A stretch of DNA of 64,000 nt from Pieris napi (Eukaryota > Arthropoda > Insecta > Lepidoptera > Pieridae), in the NCBI RefSeq assembly GCF_905475465.1, contig NC_062237.1, forward strand, positions 10,030,501 through 10,094,500, in the 5' to 3' direction. This document shows, piece after piece, positions 39,301 through 54,300 of this stretch; position 1 is the stretch's first letter, and each line of letters starts with the position of its first letter. The notes beneath the pieces are model-generated. The model saw nothing but the letters and a program-made list of their open reading frames with translations. It made no database searches and was not told the DNA's origin. Made by a program: the position numbers and the translations under genes.

Positions 39301-42300
39301 CCCTCATAGGCCGGCAACGCATTTACTAAAATGGGTGTCCATGGGCTGCGAAGACTGCCGTTTATGGGCGTCCCGTAGGCCTAGGCGTTTGCCTATATTT
39401 AAAAAGGAGAATTTTGGACAATATAATATGAAATGTGAACCAATCGCAAGTATTCTTCTGAATTTTAGTGTTGCGACTACAGCTACGGAATTGCAAGCTC
39501 ATACTTTTCGATCATATCCGTATTATTTATATTTAATATAAAACTTCAAGCATTTCTTGGTACTGTTGTGCTTTATAATATATATATTTCAGCTCTTGAA
39601 TCTTTAAAACCAATAATTCTTATTTTGTGTTTGAACGTAACCTTGGCTTACTTATTTCTAATAGGAAAAATCTTATTAATAGGATTTATTAAGATTTTTG
39701 AGGGCAAATGGTTATCGTTTGTATTTTGATTTTATATCTATTTTATGAGGCAAATAACGCGTAAAAATGGCATCGATTTAGATTTGAGATAACTCTTAAT
39801 CCGAATAAACAAGCTTTTTACTAAAACTTAACTAAACATACTAGAAGATTGTTTTATTATTACAAATATTGGGGCTGTATGCCCCAGTGGCAACTGACAG
39901 TTCGCTTTGATTAGCCTGGGAAATTATTAAAAAGTTCAACAAAGGTAGAAGCTATTCACCTTCCCGTTAAAGAAATTGTCTAATAGATATTTTCCCCATT
40001 AAACAGTGTCGGGACATTGAATACATTCTTTGTATTCTAGTGTTTATATTATTTTATTTAATAAGCTTTAAGATCGTATTACCATTAACAATTTCTAGTT
40101 TTAAATATCGCAGGTAAGTTCAAAAAGGGTGTGAAGAAAACAAGCTGTTTCTACAAAGGGTCAACTTATTTACACGTCTTAAGTTAGTCAAATGTTTAAG
40201 TTTCCATCATTCAGCAAATATTTGGATGACGTAAATAAATATTTAAGTAACACATTGTTTTTGCAATGTTATTTTCGCACGACGGAACGTGTTTTAATTT
40301 AAAATTTTGGTCTGGTTATGCTAACAAATGTATTCGCTCCGAATAGTATTTAAGACTGTTTATTATTACAGCCGTCATTATTTTAACACATGATTAGTGT
40401 TACCATGTGTGGGAAACTATTATGAAAACAATATTTTGGGTAATGTTAACATTTTACACACTTAAATCGCTTCACAATTTTGTTTCATAGACATCGTTAT
40501 AATATACGAATTATATTCAAAATATATGCCATGTTTATACCTTCGTTTAGAAATACCTAGGAACTAGGAAGCGATACGCAAGCTTTCATACAAAAAAATT
40601 AAACGACTAATTTATAATCTCCTCTTTGGTCTATTATAGAAGTCGGTTTTTTGAATAAGATAGCTATCGTAATTAGAAAGTAGCGATAGTGTTGTATACA
40701 AAATTCAAATTCAGTCATTTATTCATCTAGGTACAATTTGTACACTATTGTATGTCAATTTACGCCAAATCACTATCTTATAGCGGCATTAATGACCACC
40801 CATTGTTAACATCTATATAATCTTGAACTGTGTAATATTCTTTTTTATTAGGGTTTCCTTGATGTAAAGTTGAAACTTATGTAGCGGAAGTTTGGTTACA
40901 TGATCTGGAAAACTTAATAAGCAATCCACGAGCGAGTTTGAAACTAAACAAAAGCACGAATGCATATTTAAGAATAAGTAGTAGTAATAAATTGAGCTGT
41001 CAAAACCTATCGTGTTGACTAATACCAACATTTACGAAAGTATCGTAAAATTCATACTAAACCGGTAAAATTTATTCAGTGTCCCGAAGCTCTTCAATGG
41101 GGCTTAATATCTATTTGACAATTTCTTTAACGCGAAGGTGAGTAGCTTCTACCTTTGTTGAACTTTTTAATAATTTCCCAGGCTAATCAAATCGAACAGT
41201 CAGCCGCCACTTGGGCATGCATCGCCAATATTTGTAATAATAAAAGAAGCTTCTAGTATTTTCAGTTAAGTTTCAATAAATAGTTCGCAATAGATTGTAC
41301 ATATTATAAGTATTTCTCATGAAATATTCTTATGAGAATTAAAATAATATAAGATATGTGGTCCAACCCTCTATCATACGCCTGCATTTTACGATCATAC
41401 ATATTCATTTGTTTATTATACGAATGCATGAATTATAAGTGAATGGAACTTGTTCAAATGGCGCCATTTAATTAAGCAAATTGACAATCATTCTAAACAA
41501 ACAGGTTAAGTTCAAGTTGTCAAGATCAATATCATTTTAAAACATAATTGAATTAATAACTGGTACAATGTTTTAATAACACCGTACCTTAGTATGGACA
41601 TGTCATATAACCCGGAGAACCTAGGTTTAATTTTTTCTAGTTATTTTGTTGCCTTACAAAATCCTAGAAACAGATGTAGAAATGTGTCTGTCCCATACTC
41701 TTCATAAAATACTGCAAAAAATAAATAAATAATTATATTGCATATTTTTATAAAAAATGCTTTGCAATAGCTTTACCGCGGCAGTCCCCGAGTGCCACAC
41801 GTATTTTTTTTTTAATTTGGTAGCGCAGGAAATCATTGGCAGAAATTAAATTAAGGAGTACACGTATGACGTACGTTGTTCGTAATTTTATGTAGACACA
41901 CGTTTGGTACTTATCCATATCCACGAAATTAAATAGGAAGTATTGATCATTATTTTTCGTTTATGTTTGTTTCTATTGTTATTGACTTCCTTTTTTAACA
42001 TTCTGCGTTTTTGGTAATCGAAATGTTTATATGTAATCTATATGGTGGTTCCTACGTAAGTATCTCGTTTGGTTATAAAAAATAAAATATTATTCAAGTA
42101 AAACCATTTATGTTTAAAATAATCACTTTCGTTGAGGCATTTTAGCGGACGCGCCTAGTTTACGAAACATGAACCATGAAACTCACCCAAGTTTGATTAT
42201 TTTCCAATCTTCCTTCTTCGTCTTCTTCCTTCGTCTTAGAACTGATGCAACACATTCACATGTTCTACAATCATACTAATTTTCATTCGCAAATTACTTG

Positions 42301-45300
42301 ACAAATTTAATTGCCTGCAAATTTTTTTAACAATACCTGTGTATTGTTTGTAATGTTATTTCCTAAAATGAATTTTTAGTTTTATCGAACCTTGTATTTC
42401 ACTAATTTCATATTAATTACGGCCGTTTTAAAAAAATTACTTACTTATACATTCTCATAAATTACAGGACATATTAAATATTTATTTATTACATATATTA
42501 TATATCATATATTGATAGTACTCTATATATTTTTAAAAGGAACATTGTTTCTAGAACTTCCTTTGGAGCGAAGTGATAAAAACAACATTTAACATTATGT
42601 ATTCATCTACTTATTGCATCGAACTGGACATAATAAACTAAGTTAAATAATCAAAATCTCATATCAGCAAGTACTATACATTTTGTTAAAAAACTTTTTC
42701 CTAGCGAAACTCACTTCGCTGAAAGTTTATTTTCGAAGTTAGTTTTTATCAATAATAAACAATGATTTGGGGCATGATCTAGAATTTATTGAATGTCCGG
42801 TCTTTCTTATAATAGTTTAATCTTAAAATCCTGAACTAGCAGTCTCTGCTGGCTTCGCACGGAAATTTAAAAAAAATTGGAAAAGTATAAACTATGTTAC
42901 TCAGGGATAATGTAACATTCTAATAGTGAACGAATTTTTAATCAGTCCAGTAATTTTTGAGTTTGTTATGGAAACAAACAATTATAATATTAGTATAGAT
43001 TAATAGATACACAACGATTCTGTACGGATTATGATTTTTGACAAGCCAACAAAACTTACCACAAACAATAATAATAAATAATAATAATAATAAATCCCGT
43101 TTTATTTCCAATCATGACAAAAAAAAAACAAATTATTATACACAGCTTAGATTATTTTACATATTTTATAAAAAAAAAATTCTTTTGCTTGTTATTCTAT
43201 ATTCTAGCTTCCTTCAGTACCGTCGATCGGAACCCCTTCACGGTTAAAGGCCTCCTCCAGCTTTTTCCAACTGACTCTGGGTATGGCTCTCTTTCTCCAA
43301 TCTTTTCCTGCTACCGCTTCTATTTCTTCTATCCACCTTTTTTTTTGGCGACCTCTTCTCCTTCTTCCTTTTGGTCCTTTCCATACAGAATATAAGACGA
43401 AGAACAAAAGTTATAGATGCCTTACATTATGCCCTAAAACAGAAGTGGCAGTGGGCAGGGCATATAGCAAGATACACAAACAATACGCAACATAAATATA
43501 AATCGAAACGAATTCAAGAATATATTATGAACATTTTTTTCAGAACGGGACCTTGTATGAGATAGCAGATGGCCTGCCTCAGTGGCATCCACCAGCAAGA
43601 TACTGTGTTGAAATGTGGCAGGACGCTACTCATATAGAGCCGATATTGGTGGCGGGTGTGTGCTACCCTGACGACGGCCAACAGGATGTTGACAGTCCTG
43701 CGCTTTTTATCGCATATAGTATAGGTAAGAACTAACGATTTAAAAAAAAAAGGGTGCGTGTACTTATGTACGCGCGTAAGAAGTTATACTTCTTTGGCAT
43801 TATTAAAAAAAGAATTGATTGCAAGCAAATAATTAATTACAATTAAATAATCAAAGACTGGAAAAGGAGTCATGATAGTCAATAAAGTTCAGTTTATATT
43901 TGAAAAATTAAATAAATAAATATTTATTATTATTCTCTTACATTAAGTGTAATATAAATTCTATTATTATTCGAATGTTGTTTTTAAATTATGTCCACTG
44001 CCGTAGCATCTTCCGTGGGCAACTTCATTCTGTTAATTTTGTGTAACGGACAACGGTACGCGCGCATCGTAAAATTTCACTCTCATAAATTTTTCATAAC
44101 GCGCCTAAAGAAGTATAACTTCAAAAATAGGCTTGAGTTACCTTGCGAACCTACGGAGTGAAGTTCATAGAGCGAAGTGGGGTTCATACAATCAATTAAT
44201 TGTTAATAAAAAAAAAATTGTGCACACTGACATGGTTTTTGTTTTAATTTTTGTGCATTGTAAAATACACCTTAAGACAAAATTATAAAGACGTAGCGTC
44301 GTCATAAATTTGATATTTTACATGATATATTTACACAGACCAAAACCATTTTATCCAAATTTAACATCTTCTATATATAATTCAATTGAAAAAATAACTA
44401 AAACATAAAATTATTATATTATATCTATAACACATCAACATGTAATTAGCAATAATATTAATAAAATTAAACTTATAAACATAAACTAATAATAATAAAA
44501 TAATATACATTGAAATAAATAACGAAACTTAACATAAACTAAAATATATCATTAAAAGGAGTCCCTTTAGGCAAGGTTCCGAAGATACTGGCAGCGTTCC
44601 CCCTTTGAATTGCTAGACTAATTCTTTGTCCGAGGTAGCTGCCAGATTTTCGGTCTCCTGTGATGTCGACTAACCTTTTTGAAATTTCTTTAAAAAGCCT
44701 TAAAGCGCTAGGACCCCACGGACCAAGGGTCTCGACACCGAATGGGACAAAATCATATTCAGAGCCCAGACCATTTACATGATTGTGTAAATTGTTTAAT
44801 CGTAATGCCAGACGGCCGGCGGTCAACGGCGTGTGTCAGGCACAGAAAACTGAATACCTATATGCCTCTTAGAAAAACAATTGATTACGAAACAGATACA
44901 GAAAATCTGAGACCCAGACCTAAAAGGCTGTAGCGCCACTGGATTTGTTATGTTTAATATAATTAAATCAAACTAGCTATCTGTTTACGCTTATTTTCTA
45001 TCTATATTTGAAAACAAAACACGTAAACATCTCTGGATTTCACGTCAAAGTCACGATTTACCATTACGTTAAAAGATGACTAAAGTGTTGTAACAGTCTC
45101 AATAAGGTTAAGTGCTGACAAATATTAGATTTCGTTAACAAACCCACGTGAGCCATAAAATTTACGAGCCATTAACATGGCCATAGGGTGTCATTACAAC
45201 TGTTATAAATCCCTAATAGGTTGAAAATCTACTATTTTCTCTCTATCTATCTATTCTATTTTGACAAGCACCCGTAGTTTGGTCGACTATACCTTCCCAT

Positions 45301-48300
45301 AATCCTCTGAAACGGGTCGACCGATTTCTATAATTTTTTTATGCATAATCAGTTAGTCAGATAATCGGCTACTATCTATCTTTTAAACCTATCACTTAGA
45401 TAAGGGGAGTCCACCCCAATTTTTTTTTTAGACAAGTTTTTGTTTTTATTTTTTTATGATACAGCATACAAATATACATACATTTAATTTTCACTCCTCT
45501 GCGATCAACCCTTATTTTTTATTAAAGTAGATAGTTATTTTTATTGAACTTAAAAAATGTTTCCTAGAAATAATATGTACATGGCAAAACAACAGTTTCC
45601 GGGTCAGCCTTGCGATTCTGTAACTCTGTAACTGATTTGAGTCCGACCGCCGCTGCAAAAACCGCTGTGTGAGTTCGAAAAGTGAGTTACAGAATCGCCA
45701 GGCAGCTAGTAGATATAATAGACGAACGTAATCACTGGTTTCATTGGAATCAATATTATTACTGAGTACGGGAAAAGATATATTTTTTTCCCTACTAAAA
45801 GTACATACAGGTCTTCCCGCAAAATATAGCCTATATTTGTAACAAGTTATAGAGGCTCTATTGATGAGGAAACTTTTACCAAAGGAAGGATTTTAACGGT
45901 GTAAACAGTGAGTTTCTGTCACTCACGATAATTTTAAATGCTCGCGTGTTACTTGACAATTTTGATATTGCTTACACCAACTGTCATTTCTAACACAAAA
46001 ATAATTTTAAATTCCAGTAGTATTAATGCGTGCAGCTAAACATTCTTCTTCTTCTATTGTGACCCCTTAGTCAAAAAGAAACTAAAGAACTCTTGTTTCA
46101 TTTTCTCAAATTGTGTTAGCGATGTGATGATAAAAAACATGAATGAATTAAAACAGTACAATCTTAATATATATAAATTACATCAAGTTGTTTGTCCGCT
46201 ATGGACTCCTAAACTACTTAACCGAATTCTATCAAATTTTCACACCGTGTGCAGTTTGATATAACTTAAAAGATAGTACAGTTACATCTTAATTTATACC
46301 CGCAATATTCTTTTTTTACAAATTATTTGTTTATTGTTTGACATTTACAATTCTAACAGATGGCGCTGTGTTGAAAGTACCAACGTTTCACATAAGCTAC
46401 AATTTAATGGCATATATGTAGTTTACTACTGTAATGTAATATACCAAAAACCTTAGCCACAGCAACGCTTGGCCGAGTATGCTAGTTAAACTGTATTATT
46501 AGGCAGTATCAGAGATTAACGTAACCATTAACAGCTAATAAACTACTCTGAGTTGTAATTTATAAGAATTACAGATGCAGACTCCATATTGTTTATCTAA
46601 TGGCTGATAACATTGCACAACTACCCTCTTGAGTAATTATTATTTATTTCCAAAGGTCTAATGATATCGATACCGTTCCTGTTGGCAACATTCCTGGTGT
46701 ACGCGTTCATCCCGGAGTTACGCAATCTACACGGCCTATGTCTTATGGCGTACTGCGGTGGACTAATAATTGCCTATTCCTTCCTGTCTTACTTGAAACT
46801 ACACTTTGGGAAGATTGGCGTTGATATGACCGGATGTTATATTATAGGTGAGTAACAAAAGCAGTGTAGGTCTAGTGGCTTCTCCGTATCTGTCAGCCCT
46901 GAGGTCAGGGGTTCGATCCTGGTGGTGCCCAATCGCACGTACGGATAGGTGATGAAACCGTCTTGTATCAAATCCAAACCGACGACATATGTTATACAGA
47001 AGGCTAATCACCTACTTGGCTATAAAATAAAAATTTTCAAAAGAAACCGATGCAATCTGAGACAAATTACATCATCATCTGAGACAAGGCACACGAACAA
47101 TACACATAGGTATAGGTAAAATACTTCACTAAAAAACACAAAACATGCATGTGTATCAATTATAAATGTGCAACAACAATTACAGTGGAATATTACAAAA
47201 ACAGCAGAAGCAATAACAATTCTAGATAGTAATCTAACAATTTGTAGTTTTCGTTAATAGAGTTTACATTAATTTATTTATTAAAAATAACATTCATAAG
47301 ATATAGTAGAATATATATAAAAATAAAAGGTTTTATTTTTAAAATAAATAAATCACTAAAATGTTAAAGTTTCGTCCCTTTGGTAAAGTGATCGTAATTA
47401 AGCATAGACTTAAGCATTTACTTGTTTTATTGCGATGCTTACACGTTGAGAAAAAAGCAGTAACAAAGTGGCCGCACTGCCAGTATGAAATAGAACAGAA
47501 GTCGATCAAAGGCTTATCCAAATCTATTTATCAGAGTCCCAGTCCCCCTTCAGCGTGATACCCTCATACCTGAGATTGTAGGTGGGCTTTTTGTCTGTGT
47601 ACGCATTTAAAAATCGCTGGTACAGCGAAGGAAAACATCGTGAGAAAACCGTTATGCCTCAGAGGCTTACAACCAAAAAGACGACGGCGTGCGTCAGGCA
47701 CAGAAGGATGATAACAATTAGGTAAGTCTCGAAGCAGATACAGAAATCCGAGGCCCTATCCTAATCTTAGTAAAACATATTATGTGATGTCATGTAGGTA
47801 GTCTATAAGTTATAACCTACCTATGTGGGTAGATACACGTCTGTGGCTATTTTCTATAGGATGAGATTTAGCCTTGTTGGGTCTGTGACTTGCAACGGCG
47901 GTTTTTTTATCACCGTAAGTGTTAATTGCGAGAATGATAAATCAATTAGTGTGGTTCGTTTCGAGCAGCCACAGAAGCGAAAACAGTTATTAATATATTT
48001 ATGAAATAATTTTAGTCTATTGACAATAGTTCTTAAACGTAAATAATTTTATCGTAAAAAAAAATATTGGTTGTTTGTAAAGTAGGTTTACGATCGAGAT
48101 GTTTACGTGATAACGTCTTATTGGTGATATAAGTTTTTGGGAAGTAAGGAATTAATGAAGATAACAATTTTTTCAAATTTTAAATTACATCTATCGTTTT
48201 ATTCACACTTTTGATGATAAATTTCGGGTGTAAAATGACAAGTTTACTTATTCGACTATGATATACATTTTTCTTCATACATTCACGGAATGACTGGCAG

Positions 48301-51300
48301 CGCTCGAGATGAGACGGGAGATCGGTCCGTCTCTCTCTCGTTATACCTGCGATCGCGCTCGTGAGGTTTTGGTGTGACACAAGTTTCTGAACATGTCACC
48401 CGACTAAAACGATATTAAAGACGTTATCACGTCAAAAAGACATTTCAAATTCATAACAATAATGAATATCTTCACATATTAAAGAAAAATATACTCGTAA
48501 AAATATGCCTATTATGGCACACCCAAGCTATTAATGAAATTTAAATATCAGGGCTAATGACTCAAACAAAATTAATATTATGTTACCTTTTAACAAGGCG
48601 TGTCAAATTTTTTCGTAATTAGGTTAATTATAGCTTTGTACAGTATCCATTGAAATAGGCTATTTGAGTAAGATTTTTAGCAGATTCGCTGTTGACAATA
48701 ATTTTCTATTTTACAGCGTATTTTATATATAAACAGTTCATTATCATAATTTAACTAGATCAAAGTATGGAAATTTGTTCATTTTGATACCATTAGAGTA
48801 GAATTTCTTAAGACACGGGGCACAAAAGCGCAATTATTAAATATTTAAGGAGACATGACACTAGAGCTTTTCTCGCAAATTGAATCAGTGTGGCAATACG
48901 GCGAGGAAGTGCTGTCAGCATAATGTATTAACTGAACAAAAAGGACATCGTGTTGTATATTTAAACTATCGTAGAGACCGGGATACATAAATTCAATTAA
49001 AAAGTTTTCGTTATTGCAGGAAACTTTTTAATTACAATTTACCTGCAACAGGCTGCAACATTTTTTCATTAGCATAAAAATAGAATAAAGCAAAGTAAGC
49101 ATAATTAATGCAAATTCAAGCAAATTCAAGCAATTTTCAACTGGTATTTTAGTTTTTGGATAAAATATTGGAAGAAAGAAACCATACACATAGTGGAAAA
49201 TAATAAATTTAAAATATTAATTTATATCCCTTTGGAGTAAAGACTCATAGGCCGTGAGGTTCAAGTGCGGAGGCGCTAATGAAAGATTCAAGTTGGCGCC
49301 TGGTAAATACAGGGCTATGTCAGGACCACAAATGGAGATCCGTGGTGCCTGCCGAGATCTTTGGAAAAAATGCGTGTATATAAATGAATAAAATATTTTT
49401 GAAGTTATACTTCTTTTGGCGCGTTAGGGAATAATGATGGGAGTAAATTTTTACGATACGCGCGCACGCCGTCACAAAAAACCGACACCCTGAAGTTAGC
49501 TATAGTCAACATCTTAGTTTTTTCTATTGTTAGTGTCGTTTTCTCTACAAGCGTAAAATAAATTTTTTGAAAAGATTTTTATCTTGTTACGCCACAGAAG
49601 TATAACTTCTAACGCGTGTACAAGTACGCACGTTTTTTATATTTTTGTTTTATATCGATCAAAATTGTAATTATCGATGTGGTAGTAAAGAATTCGAGTT
49701 AGCTGGTTTTACAAATTACTTCAATATTTTATGGGTTATACAATATACATATAAATTCGAATATGACAAGCAAACGAGACAAAAGAAAAGTTTTTTAAAT
49801 ATATTTAGTACTTTAAAAAAATCTGTATTTGTCTTGACATAGAGATCCTAATTAAATACAAAGAACGACATGTAAACAATGTGTTGCTGCAAAAATACTG
49901 TCGACTACAAACTATTTAATTAACCTAAGTACTTTGCCCGTGACATGCTAATGCAGGGATAGCGTGTATCTATCACCATTGATAATGAGTACCTACTGAT
50001 TTTATTTAACACACAAATATAGAGTATTATCTTCTTAATCTGCATAGTAATAATAGTAATTAGAAATATATAAATAGAAAATTTAATTTGAAAAGCTTGG
50101 TCCCTGTGGCAGTGTACCTTTAATACTAGCAGCATTTCTTCGCTGTATTACGATGCTTATTCGTTGCCCAAGAAAAAAGCTCTGGGGTCACCGGTAATGA
50201 CTACAAGGCGTAAACTTTTTTTTTATATATGATACCAACCTACGGGATGACTAAAAAGGGCAGTCACCACCAGTCCATGGACACCTATTTAGTGTGTGAG
50301 TTGCCGGCTTTTAACTTAAATCTTTCTTAGAATTTCATTTAATAAGGGAACAAAATCAAAGTTGGAAAGACACTTATAAATTAGCCGTTTAAATCTTTTT
50401 TCTTCTTTAAAACTCTGTTTTATTAAACCTTAATAATATATTCCAACACTGATTTTAAATTCAAACCCACACGATGGATTACGTAGATCGAGTAAAATAA
50501 TGTAATAAATTCGCGTGTATGAGAATTGCTTGTTAAAGAAGTTTTATATAAATTTATTGTACGCGCGGGAATCATAGACAATATTGAGATTAAATAAAAA
50601 CTATTTAAAACTATGAGTGTCGGTACAAACCTGTCCTACGATTTTTTTTCAGTTCTCCTATAAATTATTTTTTATGAGGCCTGTTGTGCCTGACATGATC
50701 GATTTTTGTGTCTTAGACATGCTTCCGCATTATGTTTTCCTTCACCATAATGTTAGTAAGTACTAATTGATACAAAACTTAGATATCTACAGCCACAGTT
50801 GGGGCTAAACGCACGACCTCAGTGTTGAGAGTGCATGCGTCGTGCGTTTAAGTAAAAAAACAAATTAATCAAACCAGGACATAAATGTATGAAACAAGAA
50901 ATTATTGTGTTTAGTGGTTACGTACAATTTATAACCACACATTAATTATGTAAATGTATCTTTTACGTTTATGTATAAAACCATTAAACTATTGTTAGAT
51001 AACAAATAATATTTGTAGCAGTGCCGAAATATATTAATATTTGATTTCAGTGCAATAGTCATAACAAGGTTTAGTTATTAGTTTAATGGCATAAACGTCG
51101 TTGTTTTATGAGTACTTGAAGATAATAATAAATTCAAATTACTACTACGATTAGTATTTATGTTAATCGTAAATAATATTCTAAATAATAATATAGATGT
51201 CAATGACAGTGTGTGTGCTAGTGAGACTGATTACAGAAATAAGTACGAATTATTAATACGATAAATAATTATTTTGTTAGTATGACGCCCATAAATCAAC

Positions 51301-54300
51301 AATTATAAATCGGTAAAGCATGTAAGTTTGTAGGAAGTAACGTTCAAAGCTCTTTGGCAAATTATTTTATGAAAGCTTTTGTTTTTGAGTGAAAGAGGCC
51401 TAAAACATTTCTTTCTCATTATTTCTATCTAAACTTGAACTACACGCTTAGATTTATACTACTACGAAATGACCAAACAATATTATATATACATATTTTA
51501 ACTAAATTGTTGTGAGGTGAGGCTACAACCTCAAGCTACAAGCTAACAATTGTTTTTGTTAGTGTTAGTCTCCGTTTCCTAATGTTCTTCTGTGTCAGAC
51601 ATGTCGAACTTTAAGTCTAACCCTGTCGCTGACCTCACGACGTTTACCTTACTGTGTGAAGAAGAGTTTTGCCCACATAAAAAGAAAATCTGAAACAATC
51701 AAACTATAGACGCAAAAATTATATTTATAGTGGAGCTAAAGAAAATCAAAGAATACGATGACAGATGGCCGATCGTCTACAGCGCGAATCAAAACCAAAT
51801 GTTTAAAAGAAAACATTTTCAGTGGCTATTTTTTGAATTGTTTCACTTTTCACAGATGAATAAAGTGTTTATGATGCGTAAATTTTAAAACTAAATCGGG
51901 TTTGTTCTAATACTTATAACTCGAGAACGGCTGGACAGATTTTAGTGGTATTAATTGGTATGCTTTTTTCATTTTCATAACATTGGAAAATACGAAAAAA
52001 TAAAAAAAAAACAAAAAAAATCCAATACACAATGTTTATAGGTTTCGTTATTGTGAAATATTTAATTAAGATAATATCCACAATACTCGGATAATGGCGT
52101 ATTTTGTATTTTTTAAATGTATAATAACGTCTTTAGTGAGAAAGGATTGACATATATTAATATAATAAATAAATATAAATATATAAAGCAAGGTCAATCT
52201 TAAATATTTTTTAACAATTTTCAGCGTTCATCGTGTACTACACTTTTCAAACGAGTTTTTTCTGGCTTAACATCATGTGTATCGATATATGGAGAACTTT
52301 TAGGTAAGATTTATATTTTTATTAATATCTAATAAGTACGGAAGACAATAAATTAGTTTTATTATCTTTGACGGAATAACTAAGGATGGAATGGTATGCA
52401 CCGCAATCGAGCTGTGATAGAAAATTTATTTTTATGTCGCCATTTTTATTTCAAATATAAAAACATGGTTAAAGTACAAAATTACACAACAGATAGGCTA
52501 TTCCAACCTTATTTATCCATTCTTTTACTGCTGTTTTCTATTTGTGTAATAAATTATACAGAACCTGTATTCATAAATATTTAATAGTATTATGCAAAAC
52601 GAATAAATAGTTTCACAAACAATATCACCATATGTAGTAATTGTCTTGGTACAATAGATCACTATTACTACAAATTAAAAAAAACATAGATTTTTTGTAA
52701 ATAAAATGAAAAATGTATTCCAGAAACGTGGCACCAACTTCTGTCGCATTTCACCCAGACCAGTAGGTAGTTTCGAAGGTCCTTTCTTTCGACCATTGTT
52801 GTTTTACAGCCATTTCCTATATTCTATTTACGAATACAACTCAGAAATATCATCATAATATGGTTAAAAGTAAATATTTTAAATACTGGCACCAATAGAA
52901 TTCAAATGAAATTTTAACAGAAACAAAATGCAAACAAGAGAGTATCGTACCTTTTCTGGCAACAATTATAAAACAAATAACATTATCAAAACGTAAATAT
53001 AATTTATTTTCATTCAATATATTATGTATTCGTTTATTCGTGTTTTTTTTAATGGTTTTCATATAAAAAATAAAGAAATACCTTATTTCTTCTCAAATAT
53101 AAGGCATAATTTACCTCCAAGTGATGTTTAAAATACACAAGTGAACTTAAAAATGTTTATACGATTGAAATAACAAAACTATTGCACGCTGAACTGATGT
53201 CATTCAAGAAAAGCGTACCAATTCTTAAAAGGCCGGCAACGGGAGCTCTCTCGCAATGAGTGTCCATGGGCACTTAACATTAGGTAACATTATCAATCAT
53301 TTCTAAAAAAAATGATACTACACTTTTTGAGTTACTTAGGATTTTACGAGGATGCTTTCTTACAAATGGTAATTCGTAAATAGAATATAGGAACGACCTC
53401 TCTGTAGCATGTTCTGTCGTTAGCTATTAGAGTTAATACTATACTCATTATTATATACATTTCCAAATAGCATATTGATCGGTAGCTGTTCCACTAAATA
53501 GTTTATTTTTAAACCTATTACGTTTTCAAATTAAGGTAAACAAAGTTGTACCAATTCTTATTTAGGTATTTGGCATGTACAAAATAGCACGATTATGTTA
53601 TGGCATGATTATTTAAATCGTGAACTTTTTTCCTATGCTTATTCCTAAGGATCGGTGGACTTTCGTCCTCACAAACGTCTAACAGGTAAATTGGGTTTAT
53701 GTAATTAAACTAAAATTGCAATAACTCCGTAATCTTTATGTAGTAGCTCTCCCCGCGAACTTCGTTTCGCCTTTATATGTTTTTTTTACTTAGCCCACCT
53801 TTTTAGTTGCTAAATACGTATATATGGAACATTTTTGTATGCCCCATAGAGACCTTTAGACCTATAGAGCTTTTCCGGAATTAAAGCCTAAGTACTAAAT
53901 AAAACAATTTTTTTTCAATTGCTATCCTCAGATTTCAAGGAATAAATAAAATAAAAAAATACTCGCAGTCATGTCGAGTTTTGCACTTAGTACCATTAAT
54001 TTACTTACCGTCGAATTTACGCTTAGATCTTTTAAATTACGCGACGGAATTTAAAGGTTATCAATAAGACAGAGTCAAGACCTAATAGTTATTGGATTGT
54101 TAAAATACTTCTATACTACTAAAACAGTGTCAAATAAAAATAAAGTAAATATGTTAAGTTTCGAGTTAGTTTTATTTCGAGTTGGCATTGCTTTCTGGTT
54201 TTCCAGTCAAGTTTATAAAAATATATATTTTAATAAGTACATTGTTCCTCGCAATAACAAAATATTTCAATTCGTGCTCTTCTAATAAAAAAAAACTTTT

